A DNA stretch of 33,964 bases from Aquimarina amphilecti (GCF_900109375.1 NZ_FOAB01000008.1:1-33964); one strand, 5' to 3'. Numbered from the stretch's first letter, positions 19,092 through 29,295 are shown. Notes: generated by a model from the sequence alone, not told the origin. A program made the numbers and translations.

Positions 19092-19126
19092 AAACAACCT
19101 CAAGGAAAAATACCTTGAGATTGTTT
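19092..19126. terminator. Bidirectional terminator between convergent units
   Basis: Arms AAACAACCTCAAGG (19092-19105) and CCTTGAGATTGTTT (19113-19126) flank a 7-nt loop. The single C/A mismatch in the plus transcript becomes a U-G wobble in the minus transcript. It lies 17 nt after the dctM stop and 10 nt beyond the stop of the leftward G8 gene, so it can serve both. A T-rich stretch follows on the plus side (from 19128). Confidence 0.75.
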
Positions 19127-19136
19127 ATCATTCTCT

Positions 19137-22100
19137 TTAATTTGTTTTTACAATTTTATATATCATTAAATCTGATCGACGATTCTCTATATCTATAATT
19201 CGCACCATATAGACTCCTTTGGACAGCTGGCTAAAATCAATCTCGTTTTCTGATTCATCCAAAGATTGGCTAATCTTTTCTGCACCTAATAAATCATATA
19301 CTTTAATGACTTTGGAAAAATCCGCACCAGAAACACGTAAGATATTCTTTACTGGATTTGGATAAAGAATAGGGGCGTTATCATCAACGTTGTCAGGATT
19401 TTTATTTTCTAAATAAGTAATTACCAATTTTGGAGCTCCTGTAGTTCCATTTTCCTTGGATCCAAAAGCAAAATCATTGCCTCCATTCATTTTTAAAATA
19501 AGACTGATCTTCTCATTAGTCAAAACTTTAGAAAGATCTACCGGAATTTGTATGGTAGAACCTATTGCATATGTACCTGTTCTAGAACCTATAACTTGTG
19601 CTTTTGTGGCAGGTTTATTTTGAAGAGAGAGATTGGTCTCTGTCCAACCGTTATGCGTTGCCTCTTGGACAAGTACTTCTCCATTTCCTGCATCACCAAA
19701 TACTTCGAACTCTAATATCGCATCAGTAATCTCCCCACTAATTCCAGCTAGATCAAACATCAGATATCCACTACGTCTTCCATCTTCTAACCTCATCATA
19801 GTATTATTAAATCGGGTACCATTATCCAGGTAAGCATCATGTATTGGAGAAAGGCTTGCGGTTGTTTCTACTAGCGAAGGTTTTGTGACTTCAACTTTAT
19901 CAAAATTAAACAGATATCCAGCTCCGCCAGTATATACCAATCGTAATGTTTGACTTCCTCCAGAAAATGAAATGGAACTAGTATATGATTGATATGAATG
20001 CCAATTACCATTTCCTGGAATCTGTATAGTTTCTTTTAATGAGTTATTCGCATAAATCTCAATGGTACCGCCATTAGTATTACTTGAAGTAAATACCGTA
20101 AAATCATAACTTCCTGAATCCTCAACATCAATCTGATACTCAGTATAATTGTTATTTAATATAAAACCAAGGTTTTGTCCTCCACCAGGTGTGTTCTCTG
20201 CACGAACACTGCCGGATATATTTGCAAATGCTTCAGCTTCAAAACCTCCTGGTATTGAAATTGCAGTTCCATTTACATCATTTACTATGATCGTTTGGAT
20301 TTTGGTGACAGTTTCACCATTGGTAGTGGTTGCTATAGCCTTCAATTCATAAGTTCCAGCTGCAAGATTTAATAAAGCACTATCATCTTGGTTGGTATTT
20401 GCAGTCCCCCATTCATAAGGAGCTCCTCCTTCTTGTCGTACCAAAACATCATTTAGATAAAGTCTAATATTAGAAACACTTCCATTAGTAACAGAGACTA
20501 CTACACCTAAATCATCACCTTCTTCCAACTCGTTATTTGTAGGGTTTGTAAATACAATTTCTGGTGAATTATCACAAGGATCATCCGATGCATTTGGTCC
20601 ATGAATATAATCAACCCAATAATGACTAGATCCTGAAGGATTCCCAGGGAAATCTAATCGAAGTTTGGTAATGGTTTGCCCCATCCAGGTATCGAATCCA
20701 CTCATATCAAAAACCAATTCTTCAAAAACATTCGTAGTTTGTGGTGTTACTGTTACGGATCGAGCAGCCGAAAAATTATTCTCATTGATTGTGGTCCAGA
20801 ATAGTTGATATGACCCAGTTGCCTCAGACTTTGTCCGAATTCTTAATTGGGAAACCTGATTCCCGTCAAATTTAAATCCACTTCTTACAATATAGGGATC
20901 ATTCGAGTTATCTGCTCTTATCAACCAATGTTGATCGCTACTGGTATTAGCGGCGGCAATATTGAAGCGTTCAAAATTTTCATTGGTATTACTAAATCCG
21001 AAGTTTAAATCGGATGCATTGTTTGGGTTTCCACAAGTATCTATTTCAGTGATATCGGGCCTTCCATCACCATCACTATCTAGAGCAGTAACTCCATCAA
21101 GGTCGTTTGTTGTACAAGGAAGATTAGATGGTTGAAAACCTCCATTGTTATCCCAATTTAAGGTAACATTTACTCTATCATCTCCTCCAACCGCTCTAAA
21201 TTTAATATACACATCTCCATTTCCTGCTATAAAATATCCATTATTTGTAGCATTTTCTACTGCTACTCTAGAATTTAGTAGCGGAGCACCGTTTACTCTA
21301 AAATTTCCTAGTTTTCCCAAACCTTTTAAGCAAGCTAATCCTAAATCTCCCGCGTCTCCCCTATTCCATATAAGTAATATACTTTTATTTGCTGGGGCTT
21401 TATCAAAATAGTATGTATACATAAAATCTTCATTAACAATCATTGGAAATTTATAGGTTCCAGATGACGATGATCCAGATTCGTAAAAACAAACATCTTC
21501 AGTACCGGGCTTAGATCGAACTACCGACATACGAACTCCACTTGCATTGATTCTTGCCATCCATAATCCTGCAAAATAATAATCAGATCGAGCTGCATTT
21601 CTCCAAGAAGAATGTCTGTATTCATGTCCATCTCTAAGAAATGGAATATCTCGAATCAACGTACCAGGTTTTCCTAACATCGTTCCATCATAATCTTTGA
21701 AAAATTGTCCAACCTTTCTTGTACGAGTATTAGTAGTATTTGGCAGTTGAAAAAATCTAAATGGGAAAGGTTCAGAAAATCCTTTGGTAGTTCCTCTAAA
21801 TGTAGGATTAAAATTCTCAGTTGCTCCACCACCTGTGATTTGCTTAATCATTTCGGCATTAGATCGGTTCCATCCTTCAAAATGGCAATCAAAATGTCTA
21901 CCAGGACCATCATAAAATCTAAAGAATTCTCGTACACCATCAAAAACACCTAAATCTGTATCAACATTAAAAAGGCTATTCTCTATCGTAAGATCACCTG
22001 CAAGCATAGAAACCGTTTTATTATCACTAAAAGCACAATTATAAAAAACTGTGTTTTCATTTATTCCTCCTACACCTAATCCGCTATATAAAGCTTGATC

Positions 22101-23732
22101 ATTTCCATAAAACAAACCATCTTTAATCAGTTGCCTAGAATTAACTTTCCATCCAAAATTCTTTTTTATTGAATGATCAGGGTTTAAATGATCAAAAACA
22201 TCCCAGCCAGTCATACAAGTATGTGCTACAAAACCATCGAATCGCCCTAAGGGTTCCATTGTTGGGTTCATCCCCTGGAAATAAGCTAAATTACCAGAAT
22301 CAAACATAGGTTTTTCTGGAAAAGCGAACCAAAATCCTGTTCCTTCTGTACCCGCGGCCACATTATTTTCGAAATAGTTATTTGGATTCGTAATCCAATA
22401 AGATGCTGGTGTTCTATTTTGTGCTTCATTAGCTTCATTATCCGAAGGAGTCAATTCTTCACCTGGTTTTGGCCTCCTAGTAACAAATACTACATTATTT
22501 TTGATGGTATTAAATCGTTCTCCTCCATCTTCTAAAAAAATACCGTGACCAATTTGGTCGTAAGCAAATACACCATCGACAGTGACGTAATCTGTACCAT
22601 GTATAGTAACAGCTCTATTAAAGGATTTATGCACACTGCTATTTCTTAGATAACTACCATTTGATTGATCTTCATTTAAGTGCCAGTGATAAGGGTATCG
22701 ACCTAACACACCTTTTTGTCCCATTTTGTATAACTCTATATTTTCTGAATGAGAAGTAGAACCTTTCATGAGCATAATATGACCTCCAAAGCCAGTTTGC
22801 TCATTATTTCCATCCATTTTACCTTGAATTTTAATATAGTGTGATAACAAACCAACTTCTCCTTGGATATTTACATCCCAAGTTTTTCCATCTCTGTCTC
22901 TAGTATATGTTTTAGATCCTCCAATATGTTTAAATTTAAGAGGTGCTGATAGTGTAAGAGTTCTTTTATTATCGCTAATAGCAGTTATTATGGCTTCATC
23001 CACATTGTTCCAAGCTTTGGATTGACCATTAGCCAATCCTGTGGCTGTAAGTGCAATCTTATCCCCTACTTCCCAATCTACCTGATCTTTTAAGGTAATT
23101 TGCGTCGCTCCTACATTTGCCGTACTTGTTAGATTGGTCCAACTTATTCTTTTCTTTCCATGCAATTCTAAGCGGCCTCCGCCCATTACCATAATTGCTT
23201 TATATGATGCTGTCGCATTAGCAATCTTGTTACCAGTAAGTGTTATTTGACATCTAATGCCTCCAGGGCCTTTATCTGCATAGTAAGGCTGATTTTCAGT
23301 TCCTACTTCCATATATCCTCCGTTAGCAACCATAATACTTTGTGCTTCTAAATCTATCCAAGCACCTGGAGATTGATAGTTTACTGCACCAAGTTTTCCT
23401 TGTACTTTGATATTCTTTGCTCTACAAGTTCCTACCATAGTTAAAGTTATTCCAGGAGGAACAACTATATCATCATTTGCTGTTGGTAGATTACCATTGG
23501 GCCAAGTTGATGCCTGTGTCCATAATCCAGATTGAACAGGTCTAATAGTAACCAAACTAATAGTAGGTGGAGCACAATCAAAAGATGAGGTAATTTTTGT
23601 AGGCGTGTCGTTAGAAGTAGCAAAAATTTTACTTACACAAAATATAAGGAACATCAATAAAATTAATGTAACGAAGCTGCTGTGTTTTAATAGGTATCGC
23701 CATTTATGGAGGTAACTTTTAGTTGTATTCAT
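19137..23732 (-). CDS. Large secreted G8-domain/beta-helix protein with CBM6, DNRLRE-like and T9SS domains
   Basis: The 1531-residue protein has an N-terminal hydrophobic signal (about 17-40). A G8 domain follows (about 60-230; GLWTQASTWPNGNLPTANDD, then GGGRLELHGKKRISWTNL). Next come parallel beta-helix repeats (about 230-700; TIHGTDYVTVDGVFAYDQIG, GIFLEDGGERFNTIKNNVVF). The architecture resembles the animal hyaluronan-degrading CEMIP/TMEM2 group. Then come a calcium-type DSDGDGRPDITEID motif, a jelly-roll-like domain (about 910-1040), an Ig-like domain with APYEWG (about 1045-1145), a CBM6-like module (about 1157-1285; FEAEAFANISGSV), a DNRLRE/CBM96-like domain (about 1290-1445) and a T9SS sorting domain (from about 1455; LYPNPVKN). 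It is probably a cell-surface or released enzyme. Bacterial G8 proteins have no reaction that I know of; action on a uronate polymer is inferred from context. Confidence 0.85.
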   Translation of the reverse strand: MNTTKSYLHKWRYLLKHSSFVTLILLMFLIFCVSKIFATSNDTPTKITSSFDCAPPTISLVTIRPVQSGLWTQASTWPNGNLPTANDDIVVPPGITLTMVGTCRAKNIKVQGKLGAVNYQSPGAWIDLEAQSIMVANGGYMEVGTENQPYYADKGPGGIRCQITLTGNKIANATASYKAIMVMGGGRLELHGKKRISWTNLTSTANVGATQITLKDQVDWEVGDKIALTATGLANGQSKAWNNVDEAIITAISDNKRTLTLSAPLKFKHIGGSKTYTRDRDGKTWDVNIQGEVGLLSHYIKIQGKMDGNNEQTGFGGHIMLMKGSTSHSENIELYKMGQKGVLGRYPYHWHLNEDQSNGSYLRNSSVHKSFNRAVTIHGTDYVTVDGVFAYDQIGHGIFLEDGGERFNTIKNNVVFVTRRPKPGEELTPSDNEANEAQNRTPASYWITNPNNYFENNVAAGTEGTGFWFAFPEKPMFDSGNLAYFQGMNPTMEPLGRFDGFVAHTCMTGWDVFDHLNPDHSIKKNFGWKVNSRQLIKDGLFYGNDQALYSGLGVGGINENTVFYNCAFSDNKTVSMLAGDLTIENSLFNVDTDLGVFDGVREFFRFYDGPGRHFDCHFEGWNRSNAEMIKQITGGGATENFNPTFRGTTKGFSEPFPFRFFQLPNTTNTRTRKVGQFFKDYDGTMLGKPGTLIRDIPFLRDGHEYRHSSWRNAARSDYYFAGLWMARINASGVRMSVVRSKPGTEDVCFYESGSSSSGTYKFPMIVNEDFMYTYYFDKAPANKSILLIWNRGDAGDLGLACLKGLGKLGNFRVNGAPLLNSRVAVENATNNGYFIAGNGDVYIKFRAVGGDDRVNVTLNWDNNGGFQPSNLPCTTNDLDGVTALDSDGDGRPDITEIDTCGNPNNASDLNFGFSNTNENFERFNIAAANTSSDQHWLIRADNSNDPYIVRSGFKFDGNQVSQLRIRTKSEATGSYQLFWTTINENNFSAARSVTVTPQTTNVFEELVFDMSGFDTWMGQTITKLRLDFPGNPSGSSHYWVDYIHGPNASDDPCDNSPEIVFTNPTNNELEEGDDLGVVVSVTNGSVSNIRLYLNDVLVRQEGGAPYEWGTANTNQDDSALLNLAAGTYELKAIATTTNGETVTKIQTIIVNDVNGTAISIPGGFEAEAFANISGSVRAENTPGGGQNLGFILNNNYTEYQIDVEDSGSYDFTVFTSSNTNGGTIEIYANNSLKETIQIPGNGNWHSYQSYTSSISFSGGSQTLRLVYTGGAGYLFNFDKVEVTKPSLVETTASLSPIHDAYLDNGTRFNNTMMRLEDGRRSGYLMFDLAGISGEITDAILEFEVFGDAGNGEVLVQEATHNGWTETNLSLQNKPATKAQVIGSRTGTYAIGSTIQIPVDLSKVLTNEKISLILKMNGGNDFAFGSKENGTTGAPKLVITYLENKNPDNVDDNAPILYPNPVKNILRVSGADFSKVIKVYDLLGAEKISQSLDESENEIDFSQLSKGVYMVRIIDIENRRSDLMIYKIVKTN

Positions 23733-24461
23733 AATTTATTAGGTTTTAGTTGTGAGTTTGTGTTATGTTATTGAGCACCTATAGAGACAATAATTGATCT
23801 ATAAACACTAAGCTTATTATGGTGTCTTATATCTTTTGTAAGTCTTTATTTTAATTTATTCTAAAATTGTATTTACTATCATTAATTTTATTAATAAGGT
23901 CAAATCCATTTAATGAAATAAATCACTATACTGGATATACATATCAGTAACCGAATTAAAATATTAAAGATCTAAGGGAAGAAATATTTTAAGAGTCAAA
24001 TGCTAGTTATCACTTGATATTTAGAACAGTTGTTTTTGGAATGATTATTATCATAAATAAATTTTTAAAATTATAAATTAAAATTCCCAATAATATTTGT
24101 TCAATGCTTCTTAACTATGATATAAAAAATTTAACAAGAGCGTCTGGATTTTCTTATTAAATATTATCATACAATAGTATTGAATTTCGAAGAAAAATTC
24201 AAGTTTTAAACATGAATGAAAATTGATTTAAATAACTGATAAACATTTATTTACATTAAATTTTTATAGATACTTTATAGATATTATTAAGGTTTTTATT
24301 ATAGATTATTCTTTCCTACTATACTCGTGTCAAAAAATATCAAGTTTTAATTCTAAATATGATCTTTAAAAAGATAATACAAAATGATTTTTATATAGTT
24401 AGGACTAATAAAACTAGGATATTTTGATCTCAAAAAATATCCTAGTTAGCTATTACCAATC
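23733..24461. other. 729-nt AT-rich intergenic region
   Basis: This is the longest gene-free stretch in the window, between two leftward genes. Its right end carries the terminator of the DUF5060 gene (24412-24447), and its left end must contain the promoter and leader of the G8 gene. I see no convincing open reading frame, tRNA, repeat or mobile-element end. I found no clear TAnnTTTG promoter element for the G8 gene. The length and the terminator indicate that the G8 gene is transcribed separately from the lyase cluster. Confidence 0.5.
24412..24447 (-). terminator. Intrinsic terminator of the DUF5060 gene
   Basis: A perfect 14-bp stem is formed by AACTAGGATATTTT (24412-24425) and AAAATATCCTAGTT (24434-24447), with an 8-nt loop. 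It starts 15 nt after the leftward stop. In the minus transcript the stem runs into UUUUAUUAG, a weak U-tract. It also contains the CTAG core that recurs in the lyase spacers. Confidence 0.75.
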
Positions 24462-25103
24462 TTATTTTTTTACAAACAATAAAGATTCTTTAAATCCTAT
24501 CGATTTAATAGATAAGAAATAGGAACCAGATGGTAATTCTGAAACATCCACAGTTTCTATTTCTTTTTCAGTCATAAACTCTTTTACTACTTTCCCTTCA
24601 ACACTAATTATCTGAAGAGTTTTTAATTCTGATGACATTCCTGAAATGGTTAAAAAAGAATCCGACAAAGGGTTAGGAAAAGCTTTAATCTGCGAAACAT
24701 CAATTACTGGATTAGACCTATTACAATTTGGAGCAGATACCGAATTACTGAAATATATCGTATATCCTTCAGATTTGGAAACTAGTGCAAAATTAGCACC
24801 GTCTCTAGCTATCCAATAAGAACCATCTAATCCATCAAAATCCGTATTCATTAATGTAACTTCTGGATTAGAATTCTTCAACTGAAAAGTCATGGAATCT
24901 TTAAAATCTACGTACCAATCCGGAGATCCATTATTTGTATTAATAGCAAACTGATATAAACCATTACTATCTGGCACCCAATTAATCGTAAATTTTCTGA
25001 AGTTCCCTAATTTAGGCCCGTTATCCCCTAACACATGTACATTAGAATAGGTTACCTTATCCATAGCATTAAGACCGCTATTGATCGGAGTACCAAATGA
25101 ACA
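24462..25103 (-). repeat. Shared 3'-terminal coding block, copy 1 (DUF5060 gene)
   Basis: This 642-nt block encodes the last 213 residues, from [16 protein letters not shown] to the stop. It contains a module of about 125 residues closed by a second cysteine (PNCNR), then a T9SS sorting domain (FPNPLSD). It aligns end to end, with no net length change, with the blocks at 28654-29295 and 30882-31523, but is the most diverged of the three. Confidence 0.9.
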
Positions 25104-28100
25104 ATTATCACTTCCTCCACCAGGATTGCTGCTTTGCACGATCACAGTTCTTGATACTTCTTCAGACAGCCCTTCTGTATCAAAAGCTCTGGCTCCTATT
25201 GTATAGGTTCCAGCAACTGTAGGAGTCCAAGTAACACTAAAAGGCCTATTTTGATCTTGTTTAAAAAATGAACCATTTACTTTAAAATTAATATGTTTCA
25301 AATTCCCATCCGGATCAGAAGCATTTGCACTTAACGTAATGGTTTCTCCTAATGCAAACTCTTGATTATTCTGAGATGGGTTCGTTAATGAAACTGTTGG
25401 TGATTGATTACCACTAGTCCCATTTACGGTTAATGTAAATGTTTTACTAGTTGTTGCTCCATCATTATCAATTGATTCCGCTTCGATTGTGTGAGTCCCA
25501 ACAGATAATCCTAATAATTCAGTCGCGTTATCACCCATTCCCCATTCATATGGAGCAATGCTCTCCTGACGAATTAAATTTCCATCTATATATAATTTCA
25601 CATTACTTATTGTTCCATCAATATCCGAAGCATTTACCGTCACTTCAAAACTTGTATATCCTTCCTGAACTGAAGGGTTTCCTGAAGGGTTTGCAAAAGA
25701 TACTGTAGGTGCTTCATTATCGGTAGGGTCATTATCATTTTTAGTAACTAATATCACCCAATCGCTTCCTGTGCTATTTGGTGCATTCCCTAAAGATCTG
25801 TTTCCATCTCCATTAACATTGGTTACAGAACCATTTACTAAATTACCACCAGTACGTGGATTATACCATTTAACAGTAAATTGACCACTTTGCCCATTTA
25901 AGTTAAGATTTGTAGAACCGCCATTTTTTAAATACACCACATATGCCTCTCCCTGTTTTGCATAACAGTAATCATTGTTATTAGACGATAAAGAATTATT
26001 ATTCCGCATTTGTGTCAAAGGAAGATCTACAATATCAAAGAATCGAATTGCATGACGACCGTAATCCCACCACTTATCTCTACTTCTAAAATTCTGCAAA
26101 GAAAGATCAGAATCATCATGTCCATAACCAAAATACCATTCATTACCCCATCCACCAGCAAGTAGGGTTCCCCACAAGGCATTTTTTCTACCGTCTGTAT
26201 GAGAGTTTCCAGGATTATTATCTGGACGAATAGCATTCTCCGCATCACCAGGTTCATCAACTGCTACTGCCCATTTTTTTCCAGCATTTCTTGATTTATC
26301 TACCCATTCCTTTACACTAGAAAATACTGTTCTAAAATCCGATTTGTTAGTTTGAATCGAATATCCTGTAAGATTGGAAGTATTTCCCAATAAGTCATCT
26401 GGTTGCAGAGGAACTGCATTGTGAATAACTATATGATGGCGATATGGATCATTGTTCCAAAAATATCTTGTCATTGCTCTTCGTTGATCCGTATTTTGAT
26501 TGGTACTCCCATAAATCCCATTTTCTTCTCCAAGATTCCAATTAAGTGCCAAATTATGTCCGAATCTAGCGATTAATTCACGATAATATAATTTACGCTG
26601 AGTGCCTACATTTCCATTATCAAGTAACATTTCGTTTTCAGTTTCTTGTGTTTTAAAATGTGCAAAAATCCCGTTATGCTGCATATGTTCAATTACGATA
26701 GCCCATTGTTCTAATTTAGAAACATCCATTCGTGTACGTTGATTACTTGCTACATAAGGATATACGTTTTCATCATCACCATTAATATTCATAGTTAGGA
26801 ATGACATAGCATTTAGCCCTTCACTCGCGATATAGTTTACTGCTCCAATCAATCCCTTTCCTTTACCACTTTTCCAAGTAGGATCACCAGATTCCCAATC
26901 TCCTACGTGAGGTGCATAATTCTTTCTTCTATTTCCGACATTTGGTGTGTTATCAAAATCGTTATATGCTAATAAATTTTCTGGCGAATCAGATCCTTGT
27001 TTGATCATATATTTACCAGTTTCTGCAAAGCGTAGGTAATGTTCTCCAACATACTGTAAACGCCCTTTTGCTCTAAAATCTCTTCCTACTTTATCCGATG
27101 CACTGATATCGAAAGAACCATTCTCTCCATTCATAAATCCAGCTACAGTTCCTGCATTAATATCATCGTTTACCGCTACATTTGTTCCTTTTCTAAAAGA
27201 AACTGAATAGTTCCAAGTTCCTGTTTTATCAGGAGCAAAATGCGTTCTCCATTTATTACCACTAGTTGCAGAAGTTTGCGCTGCATTTCCATCAGCAGCA
27301 TAATAGCCTGGTACTACATAAGAAGGAGATCCGCTTTGATGTGTAAATGTTACATTCAATCTATAATTAAGAAATGGATTTTCTCCATCAGTTTCCGAAG
27401 TATTTGGTCCATTAAAAGTTAGTGTTACATTATGCCATTTTTTTCGTTCACCTGTAATGGATGCCGTACTATCACCACCATCATTATCATCACAAAGCGT
27501 TTCCGCTAGGGATAAGTTAGTAGCATTTGTGCTTGTACGATTTAGTGTTATTCTATCTACAATGTGATGTTTAGAACGACCAGATATCAACATCGTATAT
27601 GTACCTGGTGAATCAAATTCTACAAAGACATCGTGAGGATCATTATCACTTACTTTTGATGTCCAGGTCCAGTTTGTCGTTCCTGTAGAATAAACTTTAA
27701 AATATCCTTCGCCCCCAGCTCCTTCCGGATTGGGTGTTTTCCCGGATCCTTTCGGATACACTCGTTCACTTCCTTTTTGTGCGTAAAAATCGCTAGCATC
27801 CGAGAATTTCAACCAAGTGTCATTCGCTTCTGTAGCATTATCACCTTCACCTACTTTGGATCTCCATTGGAATTTATATCGTCCTGAAGAATTAATCTTG
27901 ATTTTTGTATTTATAACTCCGTTTCCAGGATCATTAAAATGATCGGGGCCTGTCCATTCTAAGTAACCTGCTCCTGTAAATCCTGATATTGCACTCTTTT
28001 TTTGCCAATTTCCTGCTATAGAAAGGTTTTCCGTTTCGATAATTACTAAGCCATTTTTCTCTTCGTAAACAGTATCACAATTATCACCTCCTCCAGAAGA

Positions 28101-28487
28101 GCCGTTTACTGTAAAACTTTTTGTAGCTTCATCCGTAGCTCCGTTATTGTCAGTTACTACAACTTTAACCGTATAATTTCCTGTTTGTGCATTAACTATA
28201 GGATGAGGTGTGTAATTAGTTCCATCAGTATCTACTAATATTCCATTTATATATACTTGATGTTTTGTAATACTCCCATCGGAATCGTTAGCATTAATAT
28301 TTATTAATATATCTGATCCGACCGAGTATGTATTATTGATTCCAATGATAGAAACTGAAGGAGCGTTATTGTAAGTTTTATCAATTAACTCCTCTCGTGC
28401 TACGCCTGAAAAACTGACACATAGGATTAATAGTATGAATACAAGTAATCTAGGTATTTTGCTTGTGTTTTTTAAATAATTTTTCAT
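24462..28487 (-). CDS. Secreted DUF5060/TIM-barrel putative glycoside hydrolase with T9SS tail
   Basis: The 1341-residue protein has a signal peptide (about 1-31), an Ig-like domain (about 43-128), a carbohydrate-binding-like beta-sandwich (about 137-325; VIIETENLSIAGNWQ, GAGYLEWTGPDHF), and a DUF5060-type domain (about 345-450; ERKKWHNVTLTFNGP). A TIM-barrel region spans about 470-840. Candidate catalytic acids are E654/E655 in NWNLGEENG and E745 in AVAVDEPGDAE, placed as in clan GH-A enzymes. A collagen-binding-2-like domain ends the catalytic part (YCYAKQGEAYVVYLKNGG, KWYNPRTGG). Two Ig-like domains (about 922-1117) precede the shared 213-residue tail (1129-1341) with the T9SS signal. The barrel and its C-terminal domain recall DUF4038/GH140-type enzymes. 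The substrate is unknown; a hydrolase for lyase-released or branched oligosaccharides is inferred. It is the last gene of the leftward lyase cluster and has its own terminator. Confidence 0.85.
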   Translation of the reverse strand: MKNYLKNTSKIPRLLVFILLILCVSFSGVAREELIDKTYNNAPSVSIIGINNTYSVGSDILININANDSDGSITKHQVYINGILVDTDGTNYTPHPIVNAQTGNYTVKVVVTDNNGATDEATKSFTVNGSSGGGDNCDTVYEEKNGLVIIETENLSIAGNWQKKSAISGFTGAGYLEWTGPDHFNDPGNGVINTKIKINSSGRYKFQWRSKVGEGDNATEANDTWLKFSDASDFYAQKGSERVYPKGSGKTPNPEGAGGEGYFKVYSTGTTNWTWTSKVSDNDPHDVFVEFDSPGTYTMLISGRSKHHIVDRITLNRTSTNATNLSLAETLCDDNDGGDSTASITGERKKWHNVTLTFNGPNTSETDGENPFLNYRLNVTFTHQSGSPSYVVPGYYAADGNAAQTSATSGNKWRTHFAPDKTGTWNYSVSFRKGTNVAVNDDINAGTVAGFMNGENGSFDISASDKVGRDFRAKGRLQYVGEHYLRFAETGKYMIKQGSDSPENLLAYNDFDNTPNVGNRRKNYAPHVGDWESGDPTWKSGKGKGLIGAVNYIASEGLNAMSFLTMNINGDDENVYPYVASNQRTRMDVSKLEQWAIVIEHMQHNGIFAHFKTQETENEMLLDNGNVGTQRKLYYRELIARFGHNLALNWNLGEENGIYGSTNQNTDQRRAMTRYFWNNDPYRHHIVIHNAVPLQPDDLLGNTSNLTGYSIQTNKSDFRTVFSSVKEWVDKSRNAGKKWAVAVDEPGDAENAIRPDNNPGNSHTDGRKNALWGTLLAGGWGNEWYFGYGHDDSDLSLQNFRSRDKWWDYGRHAIRFFDIVDLPLTQMRNNNSLSSNNNDYCYAKQGEAYVVYLKNGGSTNLNLNGQSGQFTVKWYNPRTGGNLVNGSVTNVNGDGNRSLGNAPNSTGSDWVILVTKNDNDPTDNEAPTVSFANPSGNPSVQEGYTSFEVTVNASDIDGTISNVKLYIDGNLIRQESIAPYEWGMGDNATELLGLSVGTHTIEAESIDNDGATTSKTFTLTVNGTSGNQSPTVSLTNPSQNNQEFALGETITLSANASDPDGNLKHINFKVNGSFFKQDQNRPFSVTWTPTVAGTYTIGARAFDTEGLSEEVSRTVIVQSSNPGGGSDNCSFGTPINSGLNAMDKVTYSNVHVLGDNGPKLGNFRKFTINWVPDSNGLYQFAINTNNGSPDWYVDFKDSMTFQLKNSNPEVTLMNTDFDGLDGSYWIARDGANFALVSKSEGYTIYFSNSVSAPNCNRSNPVIDVSQIKAFPNPLSDSFLTISGMSSELKTLQIISVEGKVVKEFMTEKEIETVDVSELPSGSYFLSIKSIGFKESLLFVKK

Positions 28488-28653
28488 AATGGTTTTAAGA
28501 ATATTTTGAGGTTAAATTTTAATACTAAAAACTAGTCCGTTAAGCCACCTTCTTTTCACAACTAAAAATTGATGTAATATGATATACATAGACTAATAGC
28601 CTTAAAATCAATCTATGTATATCTGACTAGTTTGGTGGGATTATACCTATTCC
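28488..28653 (-). repeat. Duplicated spacer, copy A
   Basis: This spacer between the PL28-like and DUF5060 genes is clearly related along most of its length to the spacer at 33594-33808. Shared blocks include GAATATTTTGAGGTTAAATT, AAGCCACCTTCTTTT, CTAAAAATTGATGTAA and GACTAGTTTGGTGGGATTAT. The inverted pair AAACTAGTC (28529-28537) and GACTAGTTT (28625-28633) brackets an inner hairpin. Copy B has about 50 extra nt in the middle. The similarity continues into the coding ends on the right, so this is a remnant of gene duplication rather than an inserted element. Confidence 0.85.
28581..28623 (-). terminator. 3'-UTR hairpin after the PL28-like gene (possible terminator)
   Basis: A perfect 12-bp stem, GATATACATAGA (28581-28592) with TCTATGTATATC (28612-28623), has a 19-nt loop and lies 31 nt after the leftward stop. 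The stem is AU-rich and the nearest U-run on the transcript comes about 10 nt later, so termination may be weak. The equivalent hairpin in spacer copy B is conserved with a compensatory pair change. Confidence 0.5.
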
Positions 28654-29295
28654 TTATTTAATGAATAAAAAGGATTGTTTAGAGTTCTTACTTCTACTAA
28701 TCAGTAAATATGGACCAGAAGGAAGTTCTGAAACATCCATGGTTTCTGAAGTGTTTGTAGAATTTAATTCTTTGATTATTCGTCCTTGGAGATCAACAAT
28801 CTGTAAGATCTTAGTCTTTGTAGACAAACCACCAATGTAAATAACATTATCCTTGACAGGATTAGGATAGACAATCATCTTCTCTTCAATATTATTAATA
28901 CCTGAAGATCGATTACAATCTGGAACAGATGATGAATTACTGAAATATATAGCGAAATCCTTTGTCTTAGAAACCATTACAAAACTATTTGCTTCTTGTG
29001 TTACCCAATAAGATCCATCGAGACCTTCAAATCCGGTATTATTCAAAGTAACTTCTGGATTAGAATTCTTCAACTGAAAAGTCATTGTAGTTTTAAAGTC
29101 TACATACCAATCTGGTGAACCATTATTTGTATTGATAGCAAATTGATATAATCCGTTATTAGAAGGAACCCAATTAATGGTAAACTTTCGGAAGTTACCA
29201 AGTTTGGGACCATCGCTACCTAAAACATGAACATTACTATACGTAAGCTTATCCATAGCATTAAGACCACTATTGATAGGTGTACCAAATGAACA
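28654..29295 (-). repeat. Shared 3'-terminal coding block, copy 2 (PL28-like gene)
   Basis: This 642-nt block encodes residues 500-712 ([10 protein letters not shown] ... SFLFIK). Its last 153 coding bases differ from the truncated gene at the right edge at only two positions, both synonymous. It is also very close to copy 3. Confidence 0.9.

Noticed and set aside
23733..24461. A hidden small gene or RNA in the long AT-rich gap
   Set aside because: Apart from the terminator at 24412-24447 I see no leader, open frame or stable GC-containing fold. AT-rich self-complementarity here is not above what is expected.
28529..28633. A possible miniature transposable element or invertible segment bounded by AAACTAGTC and GACTAGTTT, also at 33635-33788
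   Set aside because: The similarity between the two copies continues beyond the inverted ends into the neighbouring coding ends, there is no target-site duplication, and the 9-nt arms are short. Duplication of the whole gene end explains it better.
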